Positions 37,198 through 48,796 of a DNA stretch of 64,000 nucleotides are shown one piece after another; position 1 is the first letter of the stretch, and every line of letters starts with the position of its first letter. This DNA comes from Lumnitzera littorea (Eukaryota > Streptophyta > Magnoliopsida > Myrtales > Combretaceae): positions 69,328,678-69,392,677 of the forward strand of contig JAMXBB010000007.1 in assembly GCA_024138015.1 (NCBI GenBank), in the 5' to 3' direction. The notes under the pieces were generated by a model, which saw only the letters and a program-made list of their open reading frames with translations, made no database searches and was not told where the DNA came from. Both the position numbers and the translations under genes were made by a program.

Positions 37198-38010
37198 ATA
37201 GCAACATTGGGGTTCAAGTTAAAACTCAGGTGTTTGAATCTCAATCGATTCTACTGAACCATGTACTAAGTAGCAATTGCATGCCCCATAAACCGAATAT
37301 ATTGATCACCAACAAGTCCAATAAAAATATAGATGTAAAGAATGAACTAGCCTGTAAGGATATTGATGAAGACTAATGATATTAATTCTAATGCTAACAT
37401 TAATTTGAGTGAAGGTTGGTTGTAGGAAGTAGAAGAAGCACAAGGATCACGTAGAAGAAACAATTGGAAGCAAGGGTTGACCATGGATGTAGACACGGTT
37501 GGAATATCAAAACCCATGCCATTCTACATGCAAGTGTTGATGATGGACTTGTGTTGTCTGAGGAGAATATAAATGATGGTAAATAGAGTTTCAATGATGA
37601 ATTTAAGGCAAGCATGTGGTTTGAAAAGAAAGAGCATTTATAAACAGCTATGAAGATGCATAATGTTTTGGACTACCGCGACTTTGTAGTGAAGGAGTCC
37701 ACCCTACAATTTGGTCTATCAGATGTGCCAATTAGGAAAAGGAATACAAGTAAAGACTATAAGCATATAAGAAGAAGTATGCTAGATTTTTTATGATAAT
37801 CAGGTTTGTAAGCCCACATACATGCTTGGATCCTATTGTTAGCCAAGACCACCTCCAATTGGAGTCAACCACCCAGTCTCACTTTATTATAAAGGAAGTA
37901 CTGAAATCACTAAGTATTAAGGTCAAACTTCTCCAGACCTCCATTTGCAAACAATATGATTATATTGTACACATAAAGAGAGTCTAAGAAGCAAAGCATA
38001 AAGAAATTAA
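37198..38010 (+). pseudogene. MULE: MuDR-type transposase N-terminal fragment
   Basis: Plus-strand frames with stops and shifts carry EKKEHL...AMKMHNVLDYRDFVVKES (about 37,625-37,700) and HTCLDPIVSQDHLQLES then HFIIKEVLKSLSIKVKLLQ (37,793-37,987). These are the conserved N-terminal pattern of plant Mutator-like transposases, including the zinc-binding region. The catalytic DDE core that should follow is absent. Instead the sequence passes into a plant mobile domain. Either the core was deleted or the two genes were joined inside the element. Confidence 0.75.
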
Positions 38011-38129
38011 ATAGATTTATGGAAGGTAAGAGGAATCATATGTGGTGCTCCTACATCTTTTTTCTTAATCATAGGAGAACTACTGACTCAGGTGTCATAA
38101 GCGTGAGGCAATATTCAAGCATCAAGATG

Positions 38130-39620
38130 GGCAAGAGATACATATAGATCTACGGTTGATCCCTTATTTGGAGCAATCAGGTTTCATTAGAGTGCTGCAG
38201 GTGCCCTTCATATAGTTAGGCTAGCACTTGATTACTGCCTTAGTATAACATTGGAGAGAAGAGACACATATATTTTACTTCTACACTAGCAAGAAGACGA
38301 TGATGCTATAGGATATTTCTCTACTGTTCAGTTTTCCCATCAATGGCAATACTATTACAGGCATCACGACGTCTACGGGTTAAGGCAATGTATACCAACA
38401 CCTACTAGGACTCTACCTACCAACCAATGCTATTAAGGGTACTATAGTGAAATTGTCCTAGTTGAAGGACAATTTCACTAACTTGCCATACAATACAGAC
38501 GATATTATAGTACATCACTATGCTCAAGTGCATATCATGCAATTGATTAAGCATATGTTTTTCTTAGACAAGTCTAACAACTGGGTGCACCTCATGTTCC
38601 TCGCTCTTCGCTTAGACCTTACTACAGCTAAACATTATGCTTAGGGGTAGCATGTTTGGTATGGTTATATCACCAATTGTACCTCACTTCATAGATGGAC
38701 TTTAGAGAGATTAATGGGCTGCCGGTAACACTTCAGGTTTGGGTATAGAAACACTTCCCACACATCACTCCTTTACGCTGTCGAATTACAACAGTAGTTA
38801 ACAATTGACTACCGATGGGTTGATAGGGAGCGAATTTTGATGTGTTGATGGGGAGCGAATTTTGATATGATAGAGCTGGCCATGCATTTAGTAGGCCAGT
38901 ATAGAGATACATTTGATCGATAGCGTGCAAGGTAAGTACTTATTTTACAAACTCAGTTCCTTGTAGCTTCTCGAACTGTTACTTACTTCATATTATATTC
39001 CAATGTGTTTTCAAGTGGTTTAAATACCTTATACATACAAGGACATGACTAGACTCCCAGCATATTTTCGGGATGAGAATGATATTTGGTTAGCCCGGGT
39101 CCTACCGATATGTTTCCATATCATAAAGTTGTACTATCCTGACTACATAACTCGACAATTTAGTAGGATGCAAAAGATCCCTGCCCATCCAAATATGGGA
39201 TAAGTGCTACTTGATATAGACTCGAGGGGTCGAACCAAGATCAATTAGTCGACTACGCATGCAATATGGCTAAAGTAGTGGGTTGACTGACTAAATCGAA
39301 TTGTATAGATCCAACCACCAATAGGTATACATTTAAATTATGTCCCCAAGTATCAACAAGTTACACATCGTATATCAACGAGTTAGGAGCCTCCTAGGTG
39401 TATATGGTATGCATCATCCCCCATGGCTATTACCCCTTCATTTCTCTTCTTATATGTTAATCATACTGTTATTTTGGGCTTACAGGTAGATTTTATACAT
39501 AAGCTACCTTAGATGTCATATAAGGACATTATAGCTAAGCAACATAGGATGGATAACATGATTTAGCAACTTATATGCATCCATCTAAGTGACCCATTCA
39601 CGCCCGATCTAGATGTAGAG
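38130..39620 (+). pseudogene. Plant mobile domain (PMD, MAIN-like) pseudogene
   Basis: Broken plus-strand frames follow the PMD order: a YLEQSGFIRVLQVPF-like start near 38,165; a THIFYF-like and FPINGNTITG-like middle near 38,260-38,360; and an open 60-codon block at 38,462-38,644 with YAQVHIMQLIKHMFFLDKSN then WVHLMFLALRLDL. Weaker C-terminal similarity runs toward 39,620. This pattern belongs to the plant mobile domain found in MAIN/MAIL1 proteins and in many transposons. At least five in-frame stops or shifts show it is dead. A 26-bp local duplication (two GGGAGCGAATTTTGAT units) lies near 38,820-38,870. Position right after MULE sequence suggests it belonged to the transposon. Confidence 0.72.
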
Positions 39621-40399
39621 CATGAAGACTCCCCATTGCATGGGCTATAGTAGGGAGGACACCGTTAGGGACGTGCTTGTGGATAGGGAAGAAGCTAAAG
39701 ACGGAGACAAGCCAACTTACAGATTCAAGACAATGTGTCTCCTTCGCAATACTTACCCCCCAACGTCTCCTACAGCACCTCATTTCCAATTTCACAACCC
39801 ATTCGGGTAGGGCTCCAACAAATAGATGTAGACTCCTGCAGTTCCATTTAAGGGGCAACCTAGAGGTCATGATGTTGACATAGGCAAGGGGGGTTACATA
39901 GGTTAACCTTACTCTAATCATTATACACTAGACTAAGTCCAAAAACCTCTCGAGTAATAGAGTATAGATCACTTAGCTGGATGCAGGTCAAATGGTTTAG
40001 CCCTATCTCGAAGTAGATCACAAGAGAGGCATACTTATACACGTAGGTAATGTAGGCAATAATAGATTTTGAATGTTTATATTTACTAAATATTTAGACT
40101 TATAGTCAACATTGTTTACATTTTGTATAGATTCCTAACCTTAACTTTACTTACTTATATCTTCTCAAACTTTTATCCATCAACTACCATGCTTGATAAG
40201 TAACTATATCGAATGATTATGGCCTCTATATGTGTTCCAAAGTTTAATAGTGCTTAACTTGTTTTTGCTCAAGTCTAGATTGTGCTATAAATTTTTGAAC
40301 AAGATTATGTTGCCTATTGTAGAAGGGGTAGAGGTATTGGATTAAGTTGTATGATTTTGGTTCACTTGTTTTGTGAAAGTTGGTTTTTGGGGACTTTAT
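39621..40399. other. Tail of the MULE/PMD block, nothing recognised
   Basis: Plus- and minus-strand frames of 60-107 codons overlap at 39,598-39,921, but none shows a domain. They look like shadows of the decayed PMD C-terminus. No terminal inverted repeat was found. Confidence 0.4.
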
Positions 40400-40511
40400 G
40401 ATAAAATCATCTCTTGGAGAGATGATTTCATCACGAGTTAGATGAAATCGCCTCTTGGAGAGGCGATTTCATCTTAAGTTAAATTAAATGTTCTCTTGAA
40501 GAGGTGATTTC
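40400..40511. repeat. Tandem hairpin minisatellite, 41-bp period
   Basis: Three units start at 40,400, 40,441 and 40,482. Unit 2 (40,441-40,473) is a perfect palindrome: stem GATGAAATCGCCTCT, loop TGG, then the 15-base reverse complement. Unit 1 has the same shape with CATCTCT in place of CGCCTCT and one stem mismatch, so both arms carry matching changes. Unit 3 is degraded. The array lies between the PMD pseudogene and gypsy-2. Confidence 0.9.
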
Positions 40512-40532
40512 AACTATCATAATCTTAAGATT

Positions 40533-41375
40533 TGATATGCCTAAGAGTTAAGTTGATCACTAAGACTTACTATAGGGAAGATAACCAATAGGTCCTTCGA
40601 GATACCAAAAGAAGAGGAGATAGGTTGACAAACATAGTAGCTTTTATGAAGTTGCTTGTCAAATATGACGGACCAACGAACAAAATATAACTTAGTACCT
40701 CACTTGATATGACACACAAGCTAATACTAAGGTCCACTCACCACTAATCTCGAGTTACTTAATAAGATTAAATAAGAGTGTAGGTTGTTGCTCGGAGAAG
40801 GTATCTCGTAAGAATAGGGAATAATATGTAATGTCTGTTTTTCTAAAAATTGACTGTCTGCGACTATAATTAAGGGACTATTTATAGTAAGTCCCTTAAG
40901 GCAATAATACAATAATGGAAATTACATAAAAGATAATGTACAAAGAGGATTCCTAATATAATAAAAGGGTAAATATGACAAATGATAAAAAGGAATATAA
41001 TACGAATGTAAAAAAAAATAAAGGACAAGTAGCCGCCTGTCATTTGGTTTACGTTTTGGAATCTTGGGGCATTGTGGTTGAGTTGGGCTGGAGTTGAGAC
41101 TGATGCTCAATAGCTCAACAGGAGGAAAGGGTAGGGATTGGTTAGTGATGGGGTTCTTGTCACTTAATAGGTCGGCATTTGAACACTCAATACCTAAGTG
41201 AGAAATTGAGCAAACTGGTGTGTAATTGAATAAAGCACTCAGAATGTTCACCATTTGGCCTCCGTGATAGATGAGCTCATTAAGGCCGAAATGAGGAATA
41301 AGAATTCTCCTAGCCAAGCTTTACAAGCCTCAAAGTCTAGCTCGAGTGAGAAGTCCAATGGTTAATACACCATCA
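40533..41375 (-). repeat. 3' LTR of gypsy-2 (843 bp)
   Basis: It runs from TGATATGCCTAAGAG to ...ACACCATCA. A minus-strand TATA-like TATAAATA is at 40,879-40,886, inside the near-palindrome GGGACTATTTATAGTAAGTC that the other copies share with changes. ORFs at 40,727-41,317 are LTR shadows. Confidence 0.9.
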
Positions 41376-42711
41376 GCTCCCTAGGGTTATTGAAGATTTG
41401 CCCTCAAATTTTGGTCGACTTCTCCCTCCGATACATAAGGCGTTAGATAAAAAACATTGAATGTAAGGGATACTCCATAGCCTTCAGATGTAAGCATTGT
41501 CATTTATTCTTCATCAAACCTAAGGGATAGCTTTATCCTCCTTCCTAGGAACCACTCCTTGCTAAGGTGAACCCATACAAGGTCTCTAAGGTTATGAATG
41601 ACATGCTTTTGTCCTCTATTCCCTTGCTCTTGCTATTGAGCAACCATCTTAGCTAGTTGCTCGACAACCTTCTGATGTAGTCTCTGGAATTTCTCAGCAC
41701 TCCACAAACTTGGCTAGCTTTCTCCCTAAGAGAATGGACTAGTGATCTTATCTAGTGGCAAATTCTGATTAAAACCATATACAACTTTGAAAGGTAACCT
41801 TCTTATTGAGTTGTTGATAGAGTGGTTGTAAGCAAATTCTATGACAAGCAAACAGAGATCCAAATCATGTAGATTCCGACCAACAGTAGCTCAAAGTAAG
41901 GTACCTACTATCCTGTTTACAACCTTTATCTAGCCATCTATCTATGAATGACAAGAAGTACTAAACATAAGTTTAGTGCGATCTTCTTCCATAGTGTTCA
42001 TTAGGAGAAGCTTGTGAACTTCGACTCGTGATCTAAGACAAGACTCCTTAGGACACTATGTAGCTATACAATCTCCTACGAAAAGAGGTTAGGAATAAAT
42101 AAAGCATTATTAGTTTTGTAGTAAGAGATGAAGTAGCTCATCTTGTTGAACCGATCAACTGCAACCATAATAAAATCATATTCTGGAGGCGTTCTAGGTA
42201 AGCTAAGCATGAAAACTGTGCTTAAGTCATTCTATGGCGGCTCAAGTATAGGTTAAAGGAGTATATTCTCTATATGGATCCTTTCTTCCCTTGGCTTACT
42301 TACACACGTCGCAACATTTAAGAACTTTACATACCTCCTTCATCATCCAAGCCAATAAAAGTATTCCTTTAATAGCTTAGCAGTTCTCTTTTCACCAAAA
42401 TGGCCAGCTAAGCCCCCAACATGGGCTTCCCGCATAAGTAATTCCCTAGTAGAATTGTTTAGCATACAGATTTGCTTCCCCTTTGTTAGAAATCCATAGA
42501 ACCTATCCACTATTCCTCCAATATTGCACTTGGTCACTATGGATCCAAAGTACAAATCATGCTCATATTGATCAGGTAAAGTACCAAACCTAAGTATTCT
42601 AGCCTGTAAAGATGTAATGAGAACATGCCAACGAGAAAGGGCATCGGCAATGGTGTTTTTACTTCCCCTCTTGTACTTGATGACATAGCAAAAGGTTTTT
42701 AGGAACTCCAT
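41376..42711 (-). pseudogene. gypsy-2 integrase and end of RNase H
   Basis: 42,343-42,711 is open for 122 codons. It contains YKRGSKNTIADALSR (end of RNase H) and EAHVGGLAGHFGEKRTAKLL (integrase H2C2 zinc-binding domain). The core follows toward 41,500 with VAVDRFNKM and LVLDHESKF, the two Asp-bearing segments of the DDE catalytic triad, and a decayed HRQMARQR-like segment near the Glu. Several stops break it. Integrase inserts the cDNA into the host chromosome. The region from about 41,500 to the LTR at 41,375 is unreadable and should hold the C-terminus and polypurine tract. Confidence 0.88.
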
Positions 42712-43455
42712 CCACTTGCCATGATGTTAAGAGAGTTTTTGCTAGCCTTTAAGATGCTTAAGAGATTCATGGTCAATATAGATAATGAACTCTTTTAGTA
42801 TAAGTAGTGTTACTAGTTCTAAAGTGCTTAGACAATGGCATAAAAATCTTTGTCATATGCTGAATAATTTAGAGCGGCACCTTTGAGCTTTTCACTGAAG
42901 TATGGAACTAGCCGGTGCTCCTACATAAGAATAGCACCAATTCTTACCCTGGATATGTTACACTCTAGCTTAAAAACTTTATTAAAGTTAGGCAATACTA
43001 GTACTAAGGTAGAAGTTAACTTGGATTTGATCTCTTTAAAACTACGTTAAGCCTTCTCAAACCATTTGAATTCAAAGTTCTTCCTAATCAACTTAGTTAA
43101 TGGGGCTGCTATGGAACTAAAGTTCTCAATAAATCTTTAGTAAAATGACACTAGACCATAAAAACTCCCAACATCAACAATACTGGTTAGAATCGGCTAT
43201 TCGAGAATAGGCCTGACTTCCTCATTATCAACTCTGATACCTCCTCCTAAAACAACATATCCGAGGAATACTACCTCGTTCTAGCAAAAGATACATTTCT
43301 TCGAGTTGCTATACAATTGCTCAATATTGATTATATCAAATATAGACCTCAAGTGTGCAACATAAGAAATAAGGTCGACATTATATACTAAAATATAATC
43401 AAAGTAAACAATAAGACATTTACTAATCAAAGGTCTTAGAACATGGTTCAATAAT
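42712..43455 (-). pseudogene. gypsy-2 RNase H and distal reverse transcriptase
   Basis: Minus-strand frames show FLGYVV at about 43,260 and APLTKLIRK near 43,090, with KLECN near 42,970, the thumb/connection and RNase H start. The catalytic motif near 43,390-43,410 reads IVYFDYILVY, so the second Asp of YxDD has become Tyr. The frame ends at unit B. The proximal RT resumes at 46,399 on the other side. Confidence 0.85.
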
Positions 43456-44049
43456 TGTAAGCCCCAAAGCTAAGCCAATTTACCGTAGGATTGAATTTAG
43501 AACCCAAGGTTTAGAACGATAGGTTAAAAGATCCGATCAAACCCAAATTATAAATTATTGAGAAGAATATTAGTAAAAATGACCCCGTAAACTTAAATTT
43601 AAGAAAATAAGTAATAAAATAGGAGACTATAAAATTTTCAAAAAATTTTAAGCATAATAATTGCTAATTACTGAAAAGGCGAAAAGTGTAATTTAATAAC
43701 TAATAAATTATTAGAGATAGATTATATGTATACTAAAAATTTTAGAATGACCAAAATAATAATTAAGAATGTTCACGTGTACCCCACATGTATTTACGTG
43801 TAGATAAAAATACGCAAAATTACCTAAATTAGCCAAAAACTAAGCAAATAATTAAAGAAAATTATAAAATAATTATGGAAAAATCAGAAAAAATCAGAAG
43901 AGGATAAGATGAATTAATATCAGCTCGTGGCATGTCAGGATGAGCAAAAGAAAAATTAACCAATAAAATTTGGACAACATAAAAGCCAAAAATCAAGGAA
44001 AATGGGTAAAGTCTTGTCAAATTAATGCATATTAATTACAGCAAATGTC

Positions 44050-44057
44050 TATAAATA
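44050..44057 (+). promoter_or_regulatory. TATA box of unit B
   Basis: CTATAAATAG lies about 40 bp before the leader ORF and about 255 bp before the donor-like GTGAGT. Unit G has the same element at 61,819-61,826 in the same relative place. Confidence 0.65.
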
Positions 44058-46192
44058 GTGGAAAAATTTTCAGAAGTCATTTGGTCAGTTTAGCATTTGA
44101 GAAAAATAAGAACACTAAAAAAATCGAGAGAAAATTCAGAAAATAAAAAAAGAAAAGAAAACTATGCAGATTGGGCAAATGAATCAAACCCACCACTCAC
44201 CACCACCTGGGATCGAGCCACCACCACCACCCCACTCCAGACCCATCGTCTGGGCCAGCCAACAAGCTTGGACCGGGCTTGGACGACCAGAAAGCATCGA
44301 ACTTGGTGAGTCCCATAATTGTCCCAATTTTGTATAATTTAGTAAAATTAGTTATTTTGCCCAAAAAATTATGAAACTTGTTATTCTAAGGTTTTATTGT
44401 ATGTAGATTTAGGGAAAAATATTGATTTAGTTTAATTATGTCTGAAAATATAGAGTCCTTAACAAATTGTTCAAAACTGAGCATGATTAAACCGGAAAAT
44501 AAATAGGCTTAGGAGTGTAGTTTGGAACTCAAAATTTTTCTGTAGGATGCTCATATGATGTAGAACGGTGCTATGAAGCCATTTTTTTAAAATTAATTTT
44601 CGAAATTTTTAGGTTAATTTTTAGCCCTTAAATGATGGAAAAATTGAGTGATTTGGAATTAATTAGGTGATTAGGATGTTAATTACTAATTTAGATCTTA
44701 ATTAGATGTTTAGGGATGTTAATGTCTGAAGTGGAACCCTAATCTTAGCCTTTGGGTATTAAGCATAGTTAATTAAGGAAATTAGGTAAATAATATAAGA
44801 AATTAGTAATATGTGAAATTGTAAATTAATAAATTTAAAAATTAGAGTTATTTAGATAATATTAGAGTAAAAATCAGAATAATATTAAATCTGAATTAAG
44901 ATTGAATTTTAGGTAATTATATAAAAAAAGTAAGATTTTCTCACATCAGGGATAAATTCGATACTCTAATTAGGACTAGCGTGTACCGAATAGCTTAGAA
45001 TACTAAATTAAGACCCAATAGGATATTTGAATACTCGAGCTTAATGTGATTAATTTCACATTAGGATTCGAGCATGTTTAGGACTTAGAAATCGAACTAA
45101 AATCTAATTTAGAAATCGATGTGGAAAATCGAACCTAAACCCAACCCCAAACCTAGAATAATTGTAAAAGACTTGATATCTAGATAATTAGACATATTAA
45201 ACCTTAAACAAAACCTAACAATAAGTATTATAGGATAAAACAAACTTATAATATTTATATGAAAAGCTGAAACCACGTTCATGTTATAGGGATGATCGGC
45301 GATGGCTTGAGCAAATCGGACCTCGAGTGAGTGAGCGAGGAGTCGAGGTAAGTTGGGATCAATACGATGCTGTATTTTGGAGGCTTAAGATTATGCTTGG
45401 TTGTGCTTGTTAGATAGTTGAATGTGTGCATGTGCTTGATTATGGGTGATGCTATGATTCTGTTTGTTGCTTTGGCACATGTTGTATGAATTGTATGTAA
45501 TGATTGATCACCCTAAATTGGACTTAATCAAATATACGACCAGTAATCATAATCGAACATGCATGGCAACCCGTTAGGGGAACTTAGGACTCTCCGGCCA
45601 AATACCGACCCCTTCGGAAGGGATAGCGTAGGATTGCAAAATGATCCCTTCTTCATCCTCAGTCGAACTAAGTGACAGGAGAGGAGGTCGCGGCGAGGGT
45701 GAAGGCAGTGGTTCGAAGGTAGTCGCGGGAGGAGCAAGGTCTCCATTACACAAACTTGGGTTTAGTCGTGAGCTGTTGCATTAACGGCAACTCCTCAACC
45801 CGGATTAGAGCGGGCGCAATTTCTCTAATCTCACGACGGGCCGGACAACGTCGTACGATGGCATTTGCTTGCACATGCATTGCATCTAATAAGTGATTGA
45901 AAACCTTGTTGTGTTTCTGGTATAGTTTTAAGTCCTCCGTCCCTACTTACTGAGCTGTGGTTGCTCACATCCCTATAAACGTCGTGCAGGTGCTGGCCAA
46001 AAAGCGGCAACAACTACTCTAAAGCTAGTAATTGCTGGATCCTGGGGATTGAGGAAAAACATATGAAGAATAAACATATATTTTATCTTTTTAAGGTTTA
46101 AGCTTTTACTTTAGAACTTTTCATTTTTGAATAATGTAATAACTAGGAAATATATTACGGAGAAATATTGTAAACCTTAATTGGAATAACTG

Positions 46193-46215
46193 TATATATA
46201 TATATATATATATAT
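46193..46215. repeat. (TA)n microsatellite
   Basis: A short TA run in the distal part of unit B. Confidence 0.9.
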
Positions 46216-46398
46216 TTCCTCACTTTCTTAGATAAATGATTTATTTAAATTACAAACTATTTCCTTCAAAGCGGGTTAGTCGTGGATGCTTTGTGTAGAT
46301 CAGGTTTATGATAGCGGTTGTAAGGCCAACTTCTATCTTAGGATGGTTTACACGGCGAAGACTGTTACGATTCTGCCACTTCGGGGCGTGATAGTAAT

Positions 46399-47100
46399 TG
46401 CATGAAGGTGCTTAGTATGTTTGTAAGTCCAAATGACATTACCAACCACTCAAAGACCATCCTTTGTCTTGAAAACAGTCTTCTACTCACCTCTAGATCT
46501 CATCCTAATCTAGTGGTAACTACTCTTCATATCAACTTTCAAGAATATCCGCATACCATGTAATTCATCCAACATATCATCTAATTGTAGAAGTGGATAT
46601 TAGTACTTGACGATGATCTTGTTAATAGCTTAGTTATCAATTTACATTATCCATGAGCCAACCTTTTTTGGTACTAAGACAGCTAGCATGGTATAAGGGC
46701 TTATACTTTCTTGGACATACCCACGTTTAATCAGTTCATCAATTTCTCTCTTCAAGTTAACTGCCTGCTTAGAATTGAGTCTATAGGCAAGTCGGTTAGA
46801 TAAGGCTATGCAGGGTTGAAGGTTAATACAATGCTCAATGCCTCTAATAGAGGGTTAACCTTTTAGCAGCTTAGTAGGAAACAAGTTAGCATATTCTTAG
46901 AGCAAGATCTACACCTCAACAGGTAATGCTTCAACCTCCTTTAACTCAAGAAGTCTTCTTACCAATAAGAATGCAAACCCCACCTTCTTAATGTCCTAAT
47001 AAAACTGTACTCAGGAAAGTACCAAGGACTTCTTCCACAAGGATTTGGAAACCTTTACTTGGGATTCTTGAACTTCTCTTAAGCTCATAGGAGTCAACAT
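46399..47100 (-). pseudogene. gypsy-2 proximal reverse transcriptase
   Basis: Continuation of RT on the far side of unit B. Minus-strand frames give the region equivalent to gypsy-1 620-1289 (decayed versions of the KxDLKSGYHQI and DGRAVNKIT segments, and a HRIxLxP-like stretch near 46,830). Multiple stops are present and no long open frame is left, so it was placed by alignment of order with gypsy-1. Confidence 0.7.
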
Positions 47101-47178
47101 AACCTTCTTCCCATCTTTCTAGAACATATAAGTGTTCCGATATTTATTGAGGAGCACTCTCAAATCAAATAGTTAGGG

Positions 47179-47433
47179 TCATCGAAGTAGTATATGTAAA
47201 GCACACATGGGTAGGACATTGCATAATACTTTGTCCCTATATCTGTGGCCAATAGTAATCGATACTCTAACTTGCTTGGAAATAGGCAGGCTTCCCTTCT
47301 CATTAAGCCAGTAAATCTTGCAAGGTCTAAGGTAAAAACAAGTTGGCAACTTCATGGCCTTTAATACTCCTTGTGCTATCACATTAGTACAACTCCCTCC
47401 ATCAATTATCAAAGTACATAGATTGCTATTCAC
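47179..47433 (-). pseudogene. gypsy-2 aspartic protease fragment
   Basis: 84 open codons contain LCTLIIDGGSCTNVIAQGV, the D-G-G-S active-site form, followed by LRPCKIYWLNEKGSLPISKQ and VLPMCALHILLR. The last is the conserved end before RT. It matches gypsy-1 1,431-1,652 but retains Gly where gypsy-1 has Asn. It lies between gag and RT as expected. Confidence 0.9.
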
Positions 47434-47499
47434 TTGGCAATTTGTATGAAAGAGATTCTCTCTCTATTCATTATCATCAAAAGTATAGGTATTGAGAGA

Positions 47500-48796
47500 T
47501 CTCCATACAACCATACAATATTGTCCCATTTCAGGTCAAATCAAGGCGTCGGAATCTTCTTGAAATTGTTCTAACAGATGATCAATGCTTACCTCTTCTT
47601 CTCTTTTACTTGCACTCGCCACTTCAATCTGTAGGGTCTCTCCCTTGATAGTCATCATATGTTTGTTCAAGCATTAACTTGCAAAGCACTTCATCTCTTT
47701 AGTCTTCTTTCTTAAGCTTTGACCTTAGTCCTTCCTAACTTCAGGTTCCTTAGCCTTAGTCTTACCTCAACCCTCATCAAATCTACTCGGAACTTTACCT
47801 TAACGATCTCGAGAATATAATGGGCTTGGTCTTGTATAGCTTTACTTGGTAGACCAGTCCTACTCAATAAGCTGGGTTAGCTGCTTGGTGCTCAACTGAG
47901 TTGATTTTGTCTTTACCTTTTGACTCTCTGTGCTACTTAGATTCTCTCATCAAAATTCCCAAGCCTTTGTACTTCGACTATATTACCAATCTCAGGTCAT
48001 AAACTAAAGATGAACCTTACTACTGTTCACGCTTTTGGTATGTTAATGTCGTAATGGATCATTAGTAACTGGAATTCTCAAATATACTCATATACAAATC
48101 GGTTACCTTGCTTGAGCTCTTAAAGACATCGGAAAGTATCTTGTTCATAGTGTTTTGGAACAAATTTACTCCTCATAACTCTCTTCATTTCATTCCACAT
48201 CCGTAATTCTCATCGGGTTCATTGACGCAAGGTTTGTAATTTCTTCCATTACATTGCTGCATACCTCGAAAACTCTAAAGTAGCTACTCGAATACACAAT
48301 AAGTCTTCGTAATCATAGAAGTTAAAGATCTTTTCAACCTTTTCTTCCCAATCTAAATACTTATCAGCACTACTAGATCTAGAGAAGCTTGGAACTTGCA
48401 CCTTAATGTGCTCAGTACCTCTAAGAGCTCGAAGTTCACGTTCATCATACTTAAGGAACCACTCATCCTTAGCTCCAAAAAATTCCTCATCCTCATCTTC
48501 TAGCTCTTATCTTCATCATGCGCGTCCTTCAACTTGGACAGGCCATAAAAGTAGCACATTCATAGCACCACGAGCTCAGATTTCCACACCTTGTCCTCTT
48601 GGCCTATCTTGTATACCTTGCCTATATTCAGCATTTCCTTCTTGAGGTCGAACCTCCACTAACCGTTGCACAGTTAAAGCTAAGTTAGCTACAATAGCCA
48701 TAAGGTTTTATATCTGCTTAGATATAGTTCGTAGGGTATATTGCTCAACATATCCTCGACCAAAAGCATCACTCTCAACATCAACTATCTCTCTTT
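47500..48796 (-). pseudogene. gypsy-2 gag
   Basis: Decayed minus-strand frames contain KYLDWEEKVEKIFNFYDYED and a RVATLEFSRYAAM segment near 48,250-48,380, and capsid-like QGNRFVYEYI near 48,100. These parallel gypsy-1 gag (2,449-2,697). A zinc knuckle could not be read cleanly. The plus-strand 79-codon frame at 48,406-48,645 is a shadow. The gag start and PBS are missing because of a deletion at about 48,797. Confidence 0.82.

Larger units (their letters stand above)
43456..46393 (+). mobile_element. Long LTR-like unit B (solo LTR, 2,938 bp) inside gypsy-2 RT
   Basis: It starts TGTAAGCCCC and ends GGGGCGTGATA. Flanks are ATAAT (43,451-43,455) and GTAAT (46,394-46,398), 4/5. Joining the flanks without the unit restores a stretch that lines up base for base with gypsy-1 near 590-617, so the insertion edges are sound. 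TATAAATA is at 44,050-44,057, a CCACCACCACC leader at 44,180-44,240, GTGAGT at 44,306-44,311. The distal block has the hairpin GATTAGAG...CTCTAATC (45,803-45,830) and CTTACTGAGC...GCTCAC...GTGCAG|GTG (45,945-45,992). A 70-codon ORF at 44,097-44,309 covers the leader. No retrotransposon domain. Confidence 0.88.

Noticed and set aside
40400..40511. CRISPR-like array
   Set aside because: The units are contiguous palindromes without unique spacers, in a plant genome; it is a hairpin minisatellite.
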